A DNA stretch of 64,000 nucleotides from Polyangium sp. 6x1 (GCF_029946515.1 NZ_JARZHH010000024.1:1-64000), one strand, 5' to 3'; counted from the stretch's first letter, positions 38,466-48,883 are shown. Notes: generated from the sequence alone by a model not told the origin. Translations and numbers: made by a program.

Positions 38466-41093
38466 ATGGTGGCCCCCTCCCCGCAACCTGCCGTCGAAGC
38501 CGCGATTTGGCTCGCCTTCGCTCCTGGCGGCGGTCACTTCACGGCCGTCGCGGTCGGCCCCCACCACCTCCTCACGGTCGCCCGCGTCTGCGAGAACGCC
38601 CCTCACGTAAAACTCCTCCGCGCCGGCGAGCAGGTCCGCACCGCGGAGGTCGTGCAGGTCCTCTCGTCCGAGGAGGGCGACATCGCCGTCCTTCGTTGCG
38701 CCGAGGAGCTGCCGCACGTCCTGCGGCTCATGCCGGCCGACGAGCTCAAGGACTTCGACCTCGACACACCCGTCACCCTCGTCGGCTTCCGCGACAGCGT
38801 CGAGAATGCCCTCGCCAAACGCGCCGTCGTCCTGCACTGGAGCAGCGTCTCCCTCATCGCCGGCGAGCCCGACGAGCCTCCGCCTCGCAAGTCCCAGCCC
38901 GACACCCTCCCGCCGCTGCCGCGCCTCCTCCAGGTCGTCCACGAGAACGAAGCCGGCGCGCCCATCCTCGACAGCCGCCAGCGGCTCGTCGGCATCGCGG
39001 GCCGGCATGAGGGCGAGGGCGGCATCGAGGGCATCGTCACCACGATCGACCGCTTCTACGAGCGCAACCGCAAGTGGAAGATCCCGCTCGGCCCGCCGGC
39101 TGCCTCGCGCGTCGCCAAGGCGCCCACCATGGCGCAGTCGTTCGTCCTCATGCACCTCGTCGCCGCGCAGCACGTGGAGCACGAGGGAGGGAATCCCGCC
39201 GCGCTCGTCGAACACTACCGCCACGCCCTCCGCCTCGACGCCTCCTCCGGCGCTGCGCACCTCGGCCTCGCTTGCGCCAAGAGCCTCGCCGGCGAGCTCG
39301 ACGAGGACGTCTTCCGCAGCATCGGCCGCGCGTGTGAGCTCCTCCCGGCCCCCGAGTGGTCGGCCGAGTGCGCCGACGCGCGCCTCGCGAACCTCCTCCG
39401 CTCCTCCAAGCACCTCCACGGCGTCGTCACCGCGCTGCGCGCCGACCTCAAGAAAGGCCGGCCCCTCGCCGAATGGGCCGCGCTCGGCCGCGCCGTCGCC
39501 GACCTCGTCCACTCCCCCGACGCCGAGGAGACGGGCCGCCCGCGCCCGCCCGAGAAGGCCGCTGGCCGCCTCCTCCTCTGGGCTGGACAGCCTCGCAGCG
39601 TCATCGCCATCCATTCGCGCGAGCAGCCGGACATCCTCCGCGCGGCCGCCTTCCTCCTCGTCGACCACGCCGAACAGGCCCTCTTCTGGCTCGACGATCC
39701 CCAGGAGGACGAGGAGGTCGAGTCGAGCCGCATGGAGACCACCCAGCAGCTCGTCCTCGCGCTCCGGTGGATCGCCCGCTGCCGCGAGGGCACGTACGAC
39801 GGCCTCCTCTCGCGCGAGGTCGCCGAGAAACACGGCGCCATCCTCGGCAAGCTCATGCCCGGCGGCGACGTCTTTTCGTGGCACGCGCATGCCCTCGCCA
39901 AGGCGCATTACGGCGAGATCGAGAGCGGCATGGAGGACCTCGACCGCGCCATGCGCCTCCTCTCGCCCATGGCCTTGCCGGGCCGCTGGTCGCGCGAGTT
40001 CCCCGGCCTCCTCCCCACGCCCGCGCAGCTCGCCGCCGCGTTCGGCCGCGTCGTGCTCGATCAAGGCAAGAGCGAGCTCGCGCGCAAGGTGCTCGAGAAG
40101 CTGCCGATGCCGGCCTCGGACGACGCGCACGGCTCCGAGCTCACGAGCGTCGAGAAGAAGCTCCGCTCGCTCGCGGGCATCGGCGCCGACGTCGAGGTCT
40201 CGCCCGACCGCGCCCTCCTCAAGGCGAGCCGCGAGGACCCACGCGCCGTCCGCCTCGCCCGCGTCCTCGCCTTCTTCGCCGAGGTCGACGTGCCGCGCGA
40301 GCGCCTCGGCGATCTCGGCGAAGCGCTGCCCGTCCTGCTGAAGCTCGGCTTCTTGCGCGACGAGGCCGACGTCGTTTCGTACGTGCCCACGTTCCGGTCG
40401 CGCGTGCGCGAGATCCTCACGCCCGATCAGCGCACGGCGGCCCTGCACGAGGCGCTCGACCTCCTGCTCATGGCCTACCTCGACGCGAGCGCGCGCGAGC
40501 GCACCGAGCTCTGGCCGCACATCCAGGAGACCACGAAGACCGCCATGGAGCACGAGGTCGAGCACGTGCCCGCGGCGGAGCTGCTCGCCCGGGTCGGCAA
40601 CCAGCGCGCGCGTGAGCTCTCGTATGCCGAGGCGCGCGATCTGCTCGAAAAAGCGCACGACCTCGGCAGCCGCGGCGCGGCGCCGGCCGATCTCTGCGCC
40701 GAGATCGACATGGATCTCGGCTGGGTCGAGGTCCTCTCCGGCTCGACGCAGCGCTCCCAGGAGCGCCTCGAGCGGGCATTGAACTTTTACAACGAAATGG
40801 CCATGACCTCGACGGGCGCGACGCCGCACCGCCGAATGGCGCGCATTCATTACAGCCTCGCGCGACTCGCCGTGACCAAGAGTGATCGCGACGCCGCATA
40901 CATGAACGCGTGCCGCGCGCTGGAGGAGGCCGATCGGGGCTTCGAGCCGGGCACGCGCAAGGCCGTGCAGATCTACACGAGCCTCGCGCACCTCTTCCTC
41001 GACCTCGGGGATCACCTGCGCGCGCGCAAAGCCACGGCGCGCATCGCCCCGCGCGAGCGCGAGACCCGGACCGATCTCGTCTTCGATTCCTGA
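38466..41093 (+). CDS. Trypsin-like pseudoprotease domain plus TPR-like repeats
   Basis: An 875-aa cytoplasmic protein. Residues 10-200 keep the trypsin/HtrA fold pattern: HHLLTVARVC where LTAAHC is normal, DIAVLR with the Asp, and NEAGAPILDSRQRLVGIAG where GxSGGP is normal. The catalytic Ser is Ala163 and the His position is not conserved, so it cannot cleave in the usual way. The remainder (about 220-870) is helical with TPR-like repeats (e.g. VEHYRHALRLDASSGAAHLGLACAK). It lies 60 bases ahead of the DUF2169/VgrG genes on the same strand and is probably part of that operon, where pseudoenzyme plus TPR suggests a scaffold. Start at 38466 is the first ATG of the domain. Confidence 0.8.
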   Translation: MVAPSPQPAVEAAIWLAFAPGGGHFTAVAVGPHHLLTVARVCENAPHVKLLRAGEQVRTAEVVQVLSSEEGDIAVLRCAEELPHVLRLMPADELKDFDLDTPVTLVGFRDSVENALAKRAVVLHWSSVSLIAGEPDEPPPRKSQPDTLPPLPRLLQVVHENEAGAPILDSRQRLVGIAGRHEGEGGIEGIVTTIDRFYERNRKWKIPLGPPAASRVAKAPTMAQSFVLMHLVAAQHVEHEGGNPAALVEHYRHALRLDASSGAAHLGLACAKSLAGELDEDVFRSIGRACELLPAPEWSAECADARLANLLRSSKHLHGVVTALRADLKKGRPLAEWAALGRAVADLVHSPDAEETGRPRPPEKAAGRLLLWAGQPRSVIAIHSREQPDILRAAAFLLVDHAEQALFWLDDPQEDEEVESSRMETTQQLVLALRWIARCREGTYDGLLSREVAEKHGAILGKLMPGGDVFSWHAHALAKAHYGEIESGMEDLDRAMRLLSPMALPGRWSREFPGLLPTPAQLAAAFGRVVLDQGKSELARKVLEKLPMPASDDAHGSELTSVEKKLRSLAGIGADVEVSPDRALLKASREDPRAVRLARVLAFFAEVDVPRERLGDLGEALPVLLKLGFLRDEADVVSYVPTFRSRVREILTPDQRTAALHEALDLLLMAYLDASARERTELWPHIQETTKTAMEHEVEHVPAAELLARVGNQRARELSYAEARDLLEKAHDLGSRGAAPADLCAEIDMDLGWVEVLSGSTQRSQERLERALNFYNEMAMTSTGATPHRRMARIHYSLARLAVTKSDRDAAYMNACRALEEADRGFEPGTRKAVQIYTSLAHLFLDLGDHLRARKATARIAPRERETRTDLVFDS

Positions 41094-41153
41094 TTCGTTC
41101 ACGCCCGGAAGGCTTGTGGCGGGGCGGCGGGTGCGCGTACCATCCGTCCCGCA

Positions 41154-42242
41154 ATGAATTTCGAGGCGCTCGTCGAGAACATCAGCTGGGCGAGCGCCTC
41201 TGGCGAGACGATGATGGATCGGCACGGTCGTGACGTCGCCGTCGTCGTCGCGAAAGTCGCCTACAAAGTGAGCCGCGAGGGCATGGCGAGGCTCGCGCTC
41301 GCGCCGGTGCGACGCGTGGACGAGGGGGACGGCGGCGGGGGCGTGCGTTTTCCCGCGGATCTCGTGGCCGACGAGAAGCCCGGCACCGACGTCGGCCTCG
41401 TGGGCATGGCGTATCCGCCGCCGCGCGCGGCCGGGATCAAGGGGCGCGTTTATGCGTGGCTCCAGGTCGGCAGCCTGCGCAAGGTCATCGTCGTGCACGG
41501 GCCCCGCGCGTACGTGAAGAACTGGCGCGGCGCCGTCGCGCCCTCGGATCCCGCGCCGTTCGTCGAGCCCGTGCCGCTCCGCTACGACAAGTGTTACGGC
41601 GGCATGGACCACATCTCGGGCGCGATGGAGCCCGCGAACCCGATCGGGATGGGTTTTTCCAGCCAGCCCACGCGCTTGCTCGGCGAGCCCGCGCCGCCGC
41701 TCGAGCCGGCCTCCATCGAGGAGGGCGGCGCCCCGTCGCACCCCTCGTACGGCGCCTTCTCGCCGATCCCCGCGCACTGGGAGCCGCGGCGCTCGCGCAT
41801 CGGCACGCACGACGCGGCGTGGGCGAAGGGCCGCGCGCCCGTGCGGCCGCGCGATTTCGATCCGATGCACCACGCCTGGTCGGCCCCGGGCCTGCACAGC
41901 GGAACGCCGCTCCTCGGCGACGAGCAGGTCGAGGTGGGCGGCGTCTTGCCGGACGGCGCCTGGCGCTTCCGTTTGCCCCGGTACGCCGTGCAGTTCGGCA
42001 GCCAGATCGACGGAAAAAAGGTGGCGTACGAGACGCACCTCGACGGGTTTCTCATCGATACCGAGACCCGCGCCGTGGAGCTCACGTGGCGGGCGTCGAT
42101 CGTGCTGCCGCGAAAATGGGAGCGGCTCGAACGAATCTATGTCCTCGGGGTGGGCACGCTCCCGGAGGACGTGATCCGCGACCCGAGCCGGAGCGTAGGG
42201 GCGGGACGGGCCGCGGATCCGGCGCGCGCGAGGAGTGTGTAG
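41154..42242 (+). CDS. DUF2169 protein, type VI secretion cargo adaptor candidate
   Basis: A 362-aa DUF2169 protein. Features seen: VVVAKVAYKV near residue 28, VRFPADLVADEKPGTDVGLVG, the LRKVIVVHGPRAYVKNW strand, PLRYDKCYGGMD, NPIGMGFSSQP, FSPIPAHWEPRRSRIGTHDAAWAK and WSAPGLHSG, all in the family order. DUF2169 proteins occur next to VgrG and PAAR/DUF4150 proteins and are thought to load effectors onto the spike. Its stop is three bases before the first vgrG, so it is the likely partner of that VgrG. Length is normal for the single-domain form. Confidence 0.88.
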   Translation: MNFEALVENISWASASGETMMDRHGRDVAVVVAKVAYKVSREGMARLALAPVRRVDEGDGGGGVRFPADLVADEKPGTDVGLVGMAYPPPRAAGIKGRVYAWLQVGSLRKVIVVHGPRAYVKNWRGAVAPSDPAPFVEPVPLRYDKCYGGMDHISGAMEPANPIGMGFSSQPTRLLGEPAPPLEPASIEEGGAPSHPSYGAFSPIPAHWEPRRSRIGTHDAAWAKGRAPVRPRDFDPMHHAWSAPGLHSGTPLLGDEQVEVGGVLPDGAWRFRLPRYAVQFGSQIDGKKVAYETHLDGFLIDTETRAVELTWRASIVLPRKWERLERIYVLGVGTLPEDVIRDPSRSVGAGRAADPARARSV

Positions 42243-42245
42243 GCC

Positions 42246-44459
42246 ATGAGCAAGAAAGCGATGCGGATCGAAGTCTTCTTGAGCATCGGCGACGCCTCGT
42301 GGACGGCCTTGCGGGTGCGCATCGAGGAGGGCATGAGCGAGCTCGGCGGGGCCTGGGTCGAGGTCGCCGTGGGCTCGGATCTCGACGTCGAGGGGCTGCT
42401 CGAAGAGCCGGCGACGGTCGTGATCCTCTGGGACGGCCAGGAGAAGCGGCGGTTCACGATGCAGCTCGCGCGGGGACGCTTCCTCGACGAGAAGGACGGC
42501 CACCTGCACTACGAGCTCGAGCTCCGGCCCTCGCTCTGGTTCCTCGGCCTCGACCAGAACACGCGCAAGTGGCGCGACCAGCCCGCCGAGCCGATCGTCG
42601 CGAAGGTCCTCGGCGAGGGCGCGGTGAAGCACGCGTTTCGCACCACGCGGCAATCGGCGTCGCAGCCTTACTGCGTGCAGTATCGCGAGACGAACCTCGC
42701 TTTCGTGTCGCGCATGCTGGAGTTCGAGGGTTTTTATTACAGCTTCGATCCCGACGGCACGATGATCATCGGCGACACGTCCTCGGCCTCGCCGGAGGTC
42801 CTTGGCGGCGCGGAGTTCGAGCTCATCGACGCGGCGGGCGCGCTCTCGCACGGCGACTTCGGCGTCACCTCGTTCGAGCGCGGCGCGGTCGTGGGCTCGG
42901 GCAAGGCCACGGTCAACGACCACAACTGGAAGACGCCGGCCTTGCCGCTCCTCGCCTCAGCGACGGGCGCGAAGGACACGCACCTCGAAATTTACGATTA
43001 CCCCGTCGGTTATCGGGATCCGGGCACGGGCGAGATTCTGGCGAAGCTCCGGGTCGAGGCGCTCTGCGCGGAAAAGCGCTTCGTGGAGGGCACGAGCACG
43101 GTCTTCTCGTTCGCGCCGGCGCGCATCTTCTCGTTCACGCACGAGGAGGGCGCGAGCTTCAGCGGCCGCTACCTGCTCGTGCACGTGGAGCACGAGTATC
43201 GCGAGGAGGGCGGCGTCGCGCACTACGAGAACCGCTTCCGCGCGATCCCCGTGGACGTCCCGTTCCGGCCGGCGGTGAAGACGGAGCGGCCCGAGATCCA
43301 GGGCAACCACACCGTGATGGTGCGTGGCCCCGTGGGCGAGGAGATCCACACGGACGCGTACGGCCGCGCAAAGGTGCAGTTCCACTGGGATCGCGAGGCC
43401 AAGGGCACGGACGAGGACTCGCGCTGGATCCGCATGCTGCAGGAGATCTCGACCTCGATCGCGCTCGCCCGTGTCGGCTGGGAGATCAGCGTCGGCTACA
43501 TCGACGGCGACCCGACGCGCCCCATGGGCCTCGCGCGGCAGATCAACGGGCAGATGGTCCCGATGTACAACCAGCCCTCGTTCCGCAACCGGATGACGAT
43601 CCGCTCGGAGACGTACCCGGGCAAGCAGGGCTTCAACGAGCTCCGCATGGAGGACTCGTCGGGCTCCATGCACATGGACTGGCACGCCCAGAAGGACTGG
43701 AAGAACGTCATCCGCCACGATCGCAACGAGACGATCGGGAACAACCACACGGTCTACATCGAGACCGAGTCGAGCCGTACCGTCGAGAAAAACCAAACCG
43801 TCGATATTGGCGCCGACCAGACGCGCACCATCGGCGGCGACGTCGTGGGCAAGGTGGAGCTCGACCGGACGCACGCGATCGGCGGCAACGAGACCATCGA
43901 CGTCACCTCGGGCGGCGATCTCTCGGTGACCGGCAACAACGTGGAGAACGTGGGCGGCTCGCGCATCACGCGCGCGGGCAACGACGAGAACGGCGCCATC
44001 GATCGGGCCGTCCAGCTCTCGTTCACGCGCATCGTGGGCGGCGCGCACATCGCCATGGCGGGCGCCTCGATCGCCCACGAGGGCGGCGAGCTGCTCGTCG
44101 AGGCGGCGAGCGGATCGAAGCTCACGATCGCCACGGAGCAGAGCATCAAGCAGGCCGTCACGGGGCGGCTCGGCACCTTCGTGAGCGGGTTCGTCCTGCG
44201 CAAGTCGCTGAACGACATGAGCGTCTCGGCGAAAAAGACCACGGTGGACGTGGGCGCCTCCGCGACCTTCCGCTCCGCCGAGCGCATGGAGCTCCGGAGC
44301 CGCCACATCGAGCTCGTCTCGTCGGCATCGATCACGCTCCGGGCCGGCGCGCTCTCCATCGAGATGACCCCGAGCAGCGTGACGATCCACGGGCCGGTCA
44401 AGCAGGAGAGCGGCACGAAGATCACGGTGCGCGGCAACCCCGAGAAGCTCACGCCGTAA
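42246..44459 (+). CDS. vgrG: VgrG / TssI spike protein 1
   Basis: A 737-aa VgrG. The gp27-like part (1-400) includes YCVQYRETNLAFVSRMLEFEGFYYSF, typical of family TIGR03361/01646. EEIHTDAYGRAKVQFHWDR is the OB-fold/gp5 entry, and GWEISVGYIDGDPTRPMG follows. From about 480 the gp5 C-terminal beta-helix carries short repeats such as NETIGNNHTVYI and DQTRTIGGDV. VgrG trimers form the sharp tip of the type VI tail and carry PAAR proteins and effectors. No extra C-terminal effector domain is attached. It is the first of three tandem paralogues. Confidence 0.94.
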   Translation: MSKKAMRIEVFLSIGDASWTALRVRIEEGMSELGGAWVEVAVGSDLDVEGLLEEPATVVILWDGQEKRRFTMQLARGRFLDEKDGHLHYELELRPSLWFLGLDQNTRKWRDQPAEPIVAKVLGEGAVKHAFRTTRQSASQPYCVQYRETNLAFVSRMLEFEGFYYSFDPDGTMIIGDTSSASPEVLGGAEFELIDAAGALSHGDFGVTSFERGAVVGSGKATVNDHNWKTPALPLLASATGAKDTHLEIYDYPVGYRDPGTGEILAKLRVEALCAEKRFVEGTSTVFSFAPARIFSFTHEEGASFSGRYLLVHVEHEYREEGGVAHYENRFRAIPVDVPFRPAVKTERPEIQGNHTVMVRGPVGEEIHTDAYGRAKVQFHWDREAKGTDEDSRWIRMLQEISTSIALARVGWEISVGYIDGDPTRPMGLARQINGQMVPMYNQPSFRNRMTIRSETYPGKQGFNELRMEDSSGSMHMDWHAQKDWKNVIRHDRNETIGNNHTVYIETESSRTVEKNQTVDIGADQTRTIGGDVVGKVELDRTHAIGGNETIDVTSGGDLSVTGNNVENVGGSRITRAGNDENGAIDRAVQLSFTRIVGGAHIAMAGASIAHEGGELLVEAASGSKLTIATEQSIKQAVTGRLGTFVSGFVLRKSLNDMSVSAKKTTVDVGASATFRSAERMELRSRHIELVSSASITLRAGALSIEMTPSSVTIHGPVKQESGTKITVRGNPEKLTP

Positions 44460-44471
44460 GGAGATCGGGCC

Positions 44472-46652
44472 ATGGAACTAGCATTCGCCGAGCTCGTCGT
44501 TCCGGGGATCGAGGTGCGCCGCGTGCTCACGATGCGCGGGGAAGAAGCGCTTTCGACGCTGTTCCGCTACGACGTCGAGGCCGAGATCGAGCTGCCGCTG
44601 CCCGACGTCGACGTGGTGATCGGCGCCGAGGCGGTCCTCACGATGCGGGATCAGGCGCACAAGGAGCGCGTCGTCACGGGCGTCGTGGCCGAGGCGAGCG
44701 CGCGGGCGTTCGACAACGAGCGCGGGCGCATCTCGCTCGTCCTCCGGCCCACGATGTGGCGGCAATCGCTCGGACGTGATTGTTATGCGCTCCAGGACGT
44801 CGACGCGAAGAAGATCGTCGACGACGTCCTCGCCGATTACACGGGCAAGTATCGCTGGGCCCTCACGCGCACCTACCCCGAGTATCCGTACCGCGCGCAG
44901 TACCGCGAGGACGACTGGACCTACGTGAGCCGCGTCCTCGAAGAAGAGGGCATTCACTACTGGTTCGATCACGAGGCCGGATCCATCGCCGTGTTCGCGG
45001 ACGACTCGACGGTCGCGCCCGACATGCCCGGCGGCGCGCTCCTGCCCTGGGTGCGCGAGAGCGCGCTCCAGCCGAAGCAGGACGCGGTGACGGAGCTCGG
45101 CTCGACGAGCGCAGCTTCCACGGGGCGCTTCGCGGCGAAGTCCTATGATCTCAAACGACCGCTCGTGCCGATCCAGGCGAAGGCGGGCGCGGGCAAGCAC
45201 GAGGTGTACGACGCGCCGGGCGGCGGCCCCGGCATGGAGGCCATTCTCGAGGCGCGCGTGAAGGATCAGCGGGACGCGAACGTCGCAGCGCGCGCGGGCG
45301 TGGCGGGGCTCTCGACGAGCGTCCGTCCCTTCCCGGGCGTCGTGCTGGAGATCGATGGGCATCCGCTCGGCAAGATGAACGCGCGGTACCTCATCACGCG
45401 CGTGGAGGTTCGGGGCGACGAACACCACCCGTGCTCCACGCGGTTCGAGGCGATCCACGTGGAGGTCCCGTTCCGGCCGCTCCGTCGCACCCCGGAGGCG
45501 AAGCAGGCGGGGCTCCAGCTCGGCCAGATCATCGGGCCCGAGGGGCAGGAGGTGCATCCGGACGAGCTCGCGCGGGTGCGGACGATCCTGCACTGGGACA
45601 GGCTCGGCCCACGCAACGAAAAGGGCGGCACGTGGATGCGCGTCGCCCAGCGCGCCGCGCCTGGATCGATGCTGTTTCCGCGCATGGGCTGGAACGTCGC
45701 GACCTTCAACGAGGAGGGCGGCGTCGACGCGCCGAGCGTCATCTGGCGCATCCACGACGGTGAGCGCCTGCCCGAGTACAAGCTGCCGATGAACATGACG
45801 CGCGTCGTGTGGAAGACGGCCACGGTGCCGGCGAACGGCACGGCGAACGAGATCCACTTCGAGGACCGATCGGGGCAGGAGGACATGTTCATGAACGCCT
45901 CGCGCGACATGAACATCCGCATCCTCGACGGAAAGTTCGAGACCACGCAGAACGACTCGACGCGCACCGTGGGCGTGAACCACGACCTCACGATCAACGA
46001 CTCGCTCGACGAGCGCGTGGTGCTCGATCAGCGCATCACGATCGGCGGCAACGAGACGCTGACGGCCCAGGGCATCCGGGTGAACACGGTGACGGGCAAC
46101 CACACCGAGACCGTCGGCGGCTCGCGCAACATCAAGGTCGGCGGCTCGCACCGCACGACCGTGAACGGCGACCGCACGCTCACCGTGGGCGGCTCGCTCA
46201 TCGAGATCACGCCGAACAACATCCTCGCGCGGGCCAAGGACATGCTCGAGGTCGTGGGCGGCAGCGTGATCAAGGTCGCGGGCGAGGACATCTCGGAGGC
46301 CGCGCGCAAGGACTCGGTGCAGATCATCGGGGGATCGAAGATCGAGGTGGCGAAGAAGGATCGCGCGCTCGACGTCGACACCGAGTGGAAGGAAACCGTG
46401 GGCGGCTCGATCGTCTGCGTCTCGAACGAGAAGTACCTCGACAACGCCGACACCACGTCGACGTGGACCGTCGCGGCCTCGGTCCTCGGCAGCGCGCCGG
46501 TCGTGCACGTCGAGGCGGTCGAGTCGATCCGCCTCCTGTGCGGCGACAGCGTGCTCACGTTGACGACCGAGTCGATCACCTTGACCGGCGCGGCCCTCGA
46601 TCTCTCGGGCGCGCACCTCGACGCCGACAGCAGGCGCATCGAGCACAACTGA
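44472..46652 (+). CDS. vgrG: VgrG / TssI spike protein 2
   Basis: A 726-aa VgrG paralogue, AAGGAGAT before its ATG. Motifs: YPYRAQYREDDWTYVSRVLEEEGIHYWF, PEGQ-type entry seen here as GPEGQEVHPDELARVRTILHWDR, and then FPRMGWNVATFNEEGG. The beta-helix (residues 480-700) repeats NDLTIN and GGNETLTAQG-like units. Sequence differs from paralogue 1 well beyond recent duplication. It has no C-terminal extension, so effectors must dock through PAAR-like or adaptor proteins. Confidence 0.94.
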   Translation: MELAFAELVVPGIEVRRVLTMRGEEALSTLFRYDVEAEIELPLPDVDVVIGAEAVLTMRDQAHKERVVTGVVAEASARAFDNERGRISLVLRPTMWRQSLGRDCYALQDVDAKKIVDDVLADYTGKYRWALTRTYPEYPYRAQYREDDWTYVSRVLEEEGIHYWFDHEAGSIAVFADDSTVAPDMPGGALLPWVRESALQPKQDAVTELGSTSAASTGRFAAKSYDLKRPLVPIQAKAGAGKHEVYDAPGGGPGMEAILEARVKDQRDANVAARAGVAGLSTSVRPFPGVVLEIDGHPLGKMNARYLITRVEVRGDEHHPCSTRFEAIHVEVPFRPLRRTPEAKQAGLQLGQIIGPEGQEVHPDELARVRTILHWDRLGPRNEKGGTWMRVAQRAAPGSMLFPRMGWNVATFNEEGGVDAPSVIWRIHDGERLPEYKLPMNMTRVVWKTATVPANGTANEIHFEDRSGQEDMFMNASRDMNIRILDGKFETTQNDSTRTVGVNHDLTINDSLDERVVLDQRITIGGNETLTAQGIRVNTVTGNHTETVGGSRNIKVGGSHRTTVNGDRTLTVGGSLIEITPNNILARAKDMLEVVGGSVIKVAGEDISEAARKDSVQIIGGSKIEVAKKDRALDVDTEWKETVGGSIVCVSNEKYLDNADTTSTWTVAASVLGSAPVVHVEAVESIRLLCGDSVLTLTTESITLTGAALDLSGAHLDADSRRIEHN

Positions 46653-46663
46653 AGGAGGACGCC

Positions 46664-48874
46664 GTGGCAACCGAGGATCCGGTCCTTTATTTCATCGAGC
46701 TCGGCGGGACGACCTATCGGGTGACGACGGTCTCGGGCGAAGAGGCGCTCTCGCAGACGTATCGCTTCGAGATCACGCTGCACGTCGACCCTACCGATTC
46801 GCTCGATCCCGACGCGCTCGTCTTCTCCGAGGCCGCGCTCGTCCTCGCACGCGAGGCGGACATCCGGCGCATCCAGGGCGTCGTGACCCGGATCAAGCGC
46901 GCCGCGACGCGCAAGGGCAATGCGGGCACGGGCAAGGTCACGCTCCTCCTCGAGCCGCGCCTCGCGACGGCCCGCCACCGCGTGGACATCCGCATCTTCC
47001 GCGACAAATCCGCGCCCGAGATCGTGGCCGAGGTCATCGGCGCGCACGGCGTCGCGGTCGAACAGCGCCTCGTCGGCTCGTACGTCAAGCGCCCGTACTG
47101 CGTGCAGATGCGCGAGTCGGACCTCGATTTCGCGGCGCGCCTGCTCGAAGACGAGGGAATCTTCTACGTCGTCGACGACGCGGGCCGCATGGTGCTCGGC
47201 GATTTCACGAGCGCCTACGTGGACGGCCCGGGCGCGCTCACGTTCCACCACGGCACGGGGCTCCACGATCAGCGCGACGCCATTTACGAGGTCGGCTGGG
47301 CGGGGCGCGCGACGGCGGGCAAGGTCTCGCTGCGCGATTTCAATCCCGAGCGCCCGCGCCTCGACATGGACGTCTCCGCGAAGGGCCCGACGCCGTGGGG
47401 CCCCGAATGGTACGACTATCCGGGCGAATACGAGCTGCCCGCGCAGGGCCAGGCCAAGGCGAACCTGCGCGCCCAGGCGCTCACCTGCATCAAGAAACGT
47501 TTGGCCGGGCGAACCACGGCGGCGGCCACGGTGACGGGCGGCCTCTTCACGCTCGTCGACGCGCCGTCGGGCGTGGAGGACGGCGAATACGTCGTGACGA
47601 AGATCGAGCACGCCTGGGATCGCACCGCGAGCGCGTTCTCGCTCGGCTTCGAGGCGCTCCCGGGCAGCACGGTGTACCGCCCGCCGGTCGAGACGTACGT
47701 CCCGACCTTGCCGAACCCGCTCACGGGCTTCGTCACGGGCCCCGCGGGCGCGGACATCCACACGGATCCGTGGGGCCGCGTGAAGGTGCATTTCCCCTGG
47801 GATCGATTGCAGCCGAAGGACGACACCTGCTCGCACTGGATCCCGGTTTTGCAGGACAATACCGGCCGCTCCTCGGCAATGCCGCGCATCGGCTGGGAGG
47901 TGCTCTGCCAGTTCCTCGAAGGCGATCCGGATCGGCCGGTGGTCCTCGGGCGCGTCTTCAACGCGGGCGATCCGTTCCTCGAAGAGCTGCCGCGCCGCAA
48001 GATGCGCACGTCGCTCCAGTCGCTGAGCTCGCCCCGCGAGCCGGACGGCCGCACGGGCTACAACATGATTCGCTTCGACGACATGGCCGGCGCGGAGGAG
48101 ATTCACATCCACGCGCAGAAGGATCAGAACATCACCGTCGCGAACGATCAGGACGAGAAGGTCGGCGCCGCCGAGGCGCGGCTCGTGAAGGGGAACGAGG
48201 CGATCCGGGTCGGATCGAACGAGACCATCACGGTCACGAACGACAGCGTCGCGAAGGTCGACGGCAACCAGAACGTGTCGATCGGCGGCAACCGGACCGC
48301 GACCGTGACCGGCAAGTACACCGACACGGTGGAGAAGGATCACGCGATGACGATCGGCGGCACGCACATGCGTGACGCACACGAGGACGAGAACCTCGCG
48401 GTCGAGAAGAACCTCACGGAGATCATCTCGGGCCTCGTCTTCGAGCACACGGGCAAGACGAACTCGGTCACGGGCGGCAAGACCTCGGTGCTCGTCGCGG
48501 GCGGCTCGATCATCGAGATCGCCAAGATGGGCAAGAGCGAGGGCACGGAGGTCGCGCGCGACGAGGCGGTGAGCGGGCTCGTGTTCAGCAAGGCCGACGA
48601 GAAGCACGGAGCGCGCATCGAGGAGCTGCGCGAGACGAAGGTGACGGGCGGCTACATGGTCACGTCGTTGAAGGAGCTCTTGCTCGCGGGGCTCGAAAAG
48701 CTCCGCGTCGAATCGACGGACACGACGCTCCTCGGGGACGAGATCACGCTCAAGGTCGGCGACACCGAGATCCACCTGAAGAACGGTCGGATCGACCTCA
48801 AGGCGCCGAAAGAGATCAAGGTCGACACGCAGCAGGCGAACAACCTCGGATCGACGACGTCGTCGCAGAACTGA
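46664..48874 (+). CDS. vgrG: VgrG / TssI spike protein 3
   Basis: A 736-aa VgrG starting at GTG 46664, with GGAGG seven bases upstream; a longer in-frame open stretch upstream is only shadow of paralogue 2. Motifs: RPYCVQMRESDLDFAARLLEDEGIFYVV, ADIHTDPWGRVKVHFPWDR, MPRIGWEVLCQFLEGDPDRPVVLGRVFN (the most canonical of the three) and ARMGY-like sheet. The beta-helix has DNVAKVDGNQNVSIGGN-type repeats and a longer coiled region before the end. It stops ten bases before the next gene. Confidence 0.94.
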   Translation: MATEDPVLYFIELGGTTYRVTTVSGEEALSQTYRFEITLHVDPTDSLDPDALVFSEAALVLAREADIRRIQGVVTRIKRAATRKGNAGTGKVTLLLEPRLATARHRVDIRIFRDKSAPEIVAEVIGAHGVAVEQRLVGSYVKRPYCVQMRESDLDFAARLLEDEGIFYVVDDAGRMVLGDFTSAYVDGPGALTFHHGTGLHDQRDAIYEVGWAGRATAGKVSLRDFNPERPRLDMDVSAKGPTPWGPEWYDYPGEYELPAQGQAKANLRAQALTCIKKRLAGRTTAAATVTGGLFTLVDAPSGVEDGEYVVTKIEHAWDRTASAFSLGFEALPGSTVYRPPVETYVPTLPNPLTGFVTGPAGADIHTDPWGRVKVHFPWDRLQPKDDTCSHWIPVLQDNTGRSSAMPRIGWEVLCQFLEGDPDRPVVLGRVFNAGDPFLEELPRRKMRTSLQSLSSPREPDGRTGYNMIRFDDMAGAEEIHIHAQKDQNITVANDQDEKVGAAEARLVKGNEAIRVGSNETITVTNDSVAKVDGNQNVSIGGNRTATVTGKYTDTVEKDHAMTIGGTHMRDAHEDENLAVEKNLTEIISGLVFEHTGKTNSVTGGKTSVLVAGGSIIEIAKMGKSEGTEVARDEAVSGLVFSKADEKHGARIEELRETKVTGGYMVTSLKELLLAGLEKLRVESTDTTLLGDEITLKVGDTEIHLKNGRIDLKAPKEIKVDTQQANNLGSTTSSQN

Positions 48875-48883
48875 GCGGGGACC

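Noticed and set aside
38427-42923. 1498-codon minus-strand open frame
   Set aside because: Antisense to the pseudoprotease, DUF2169 and vgrG genes; biased composition and no domain pattern.
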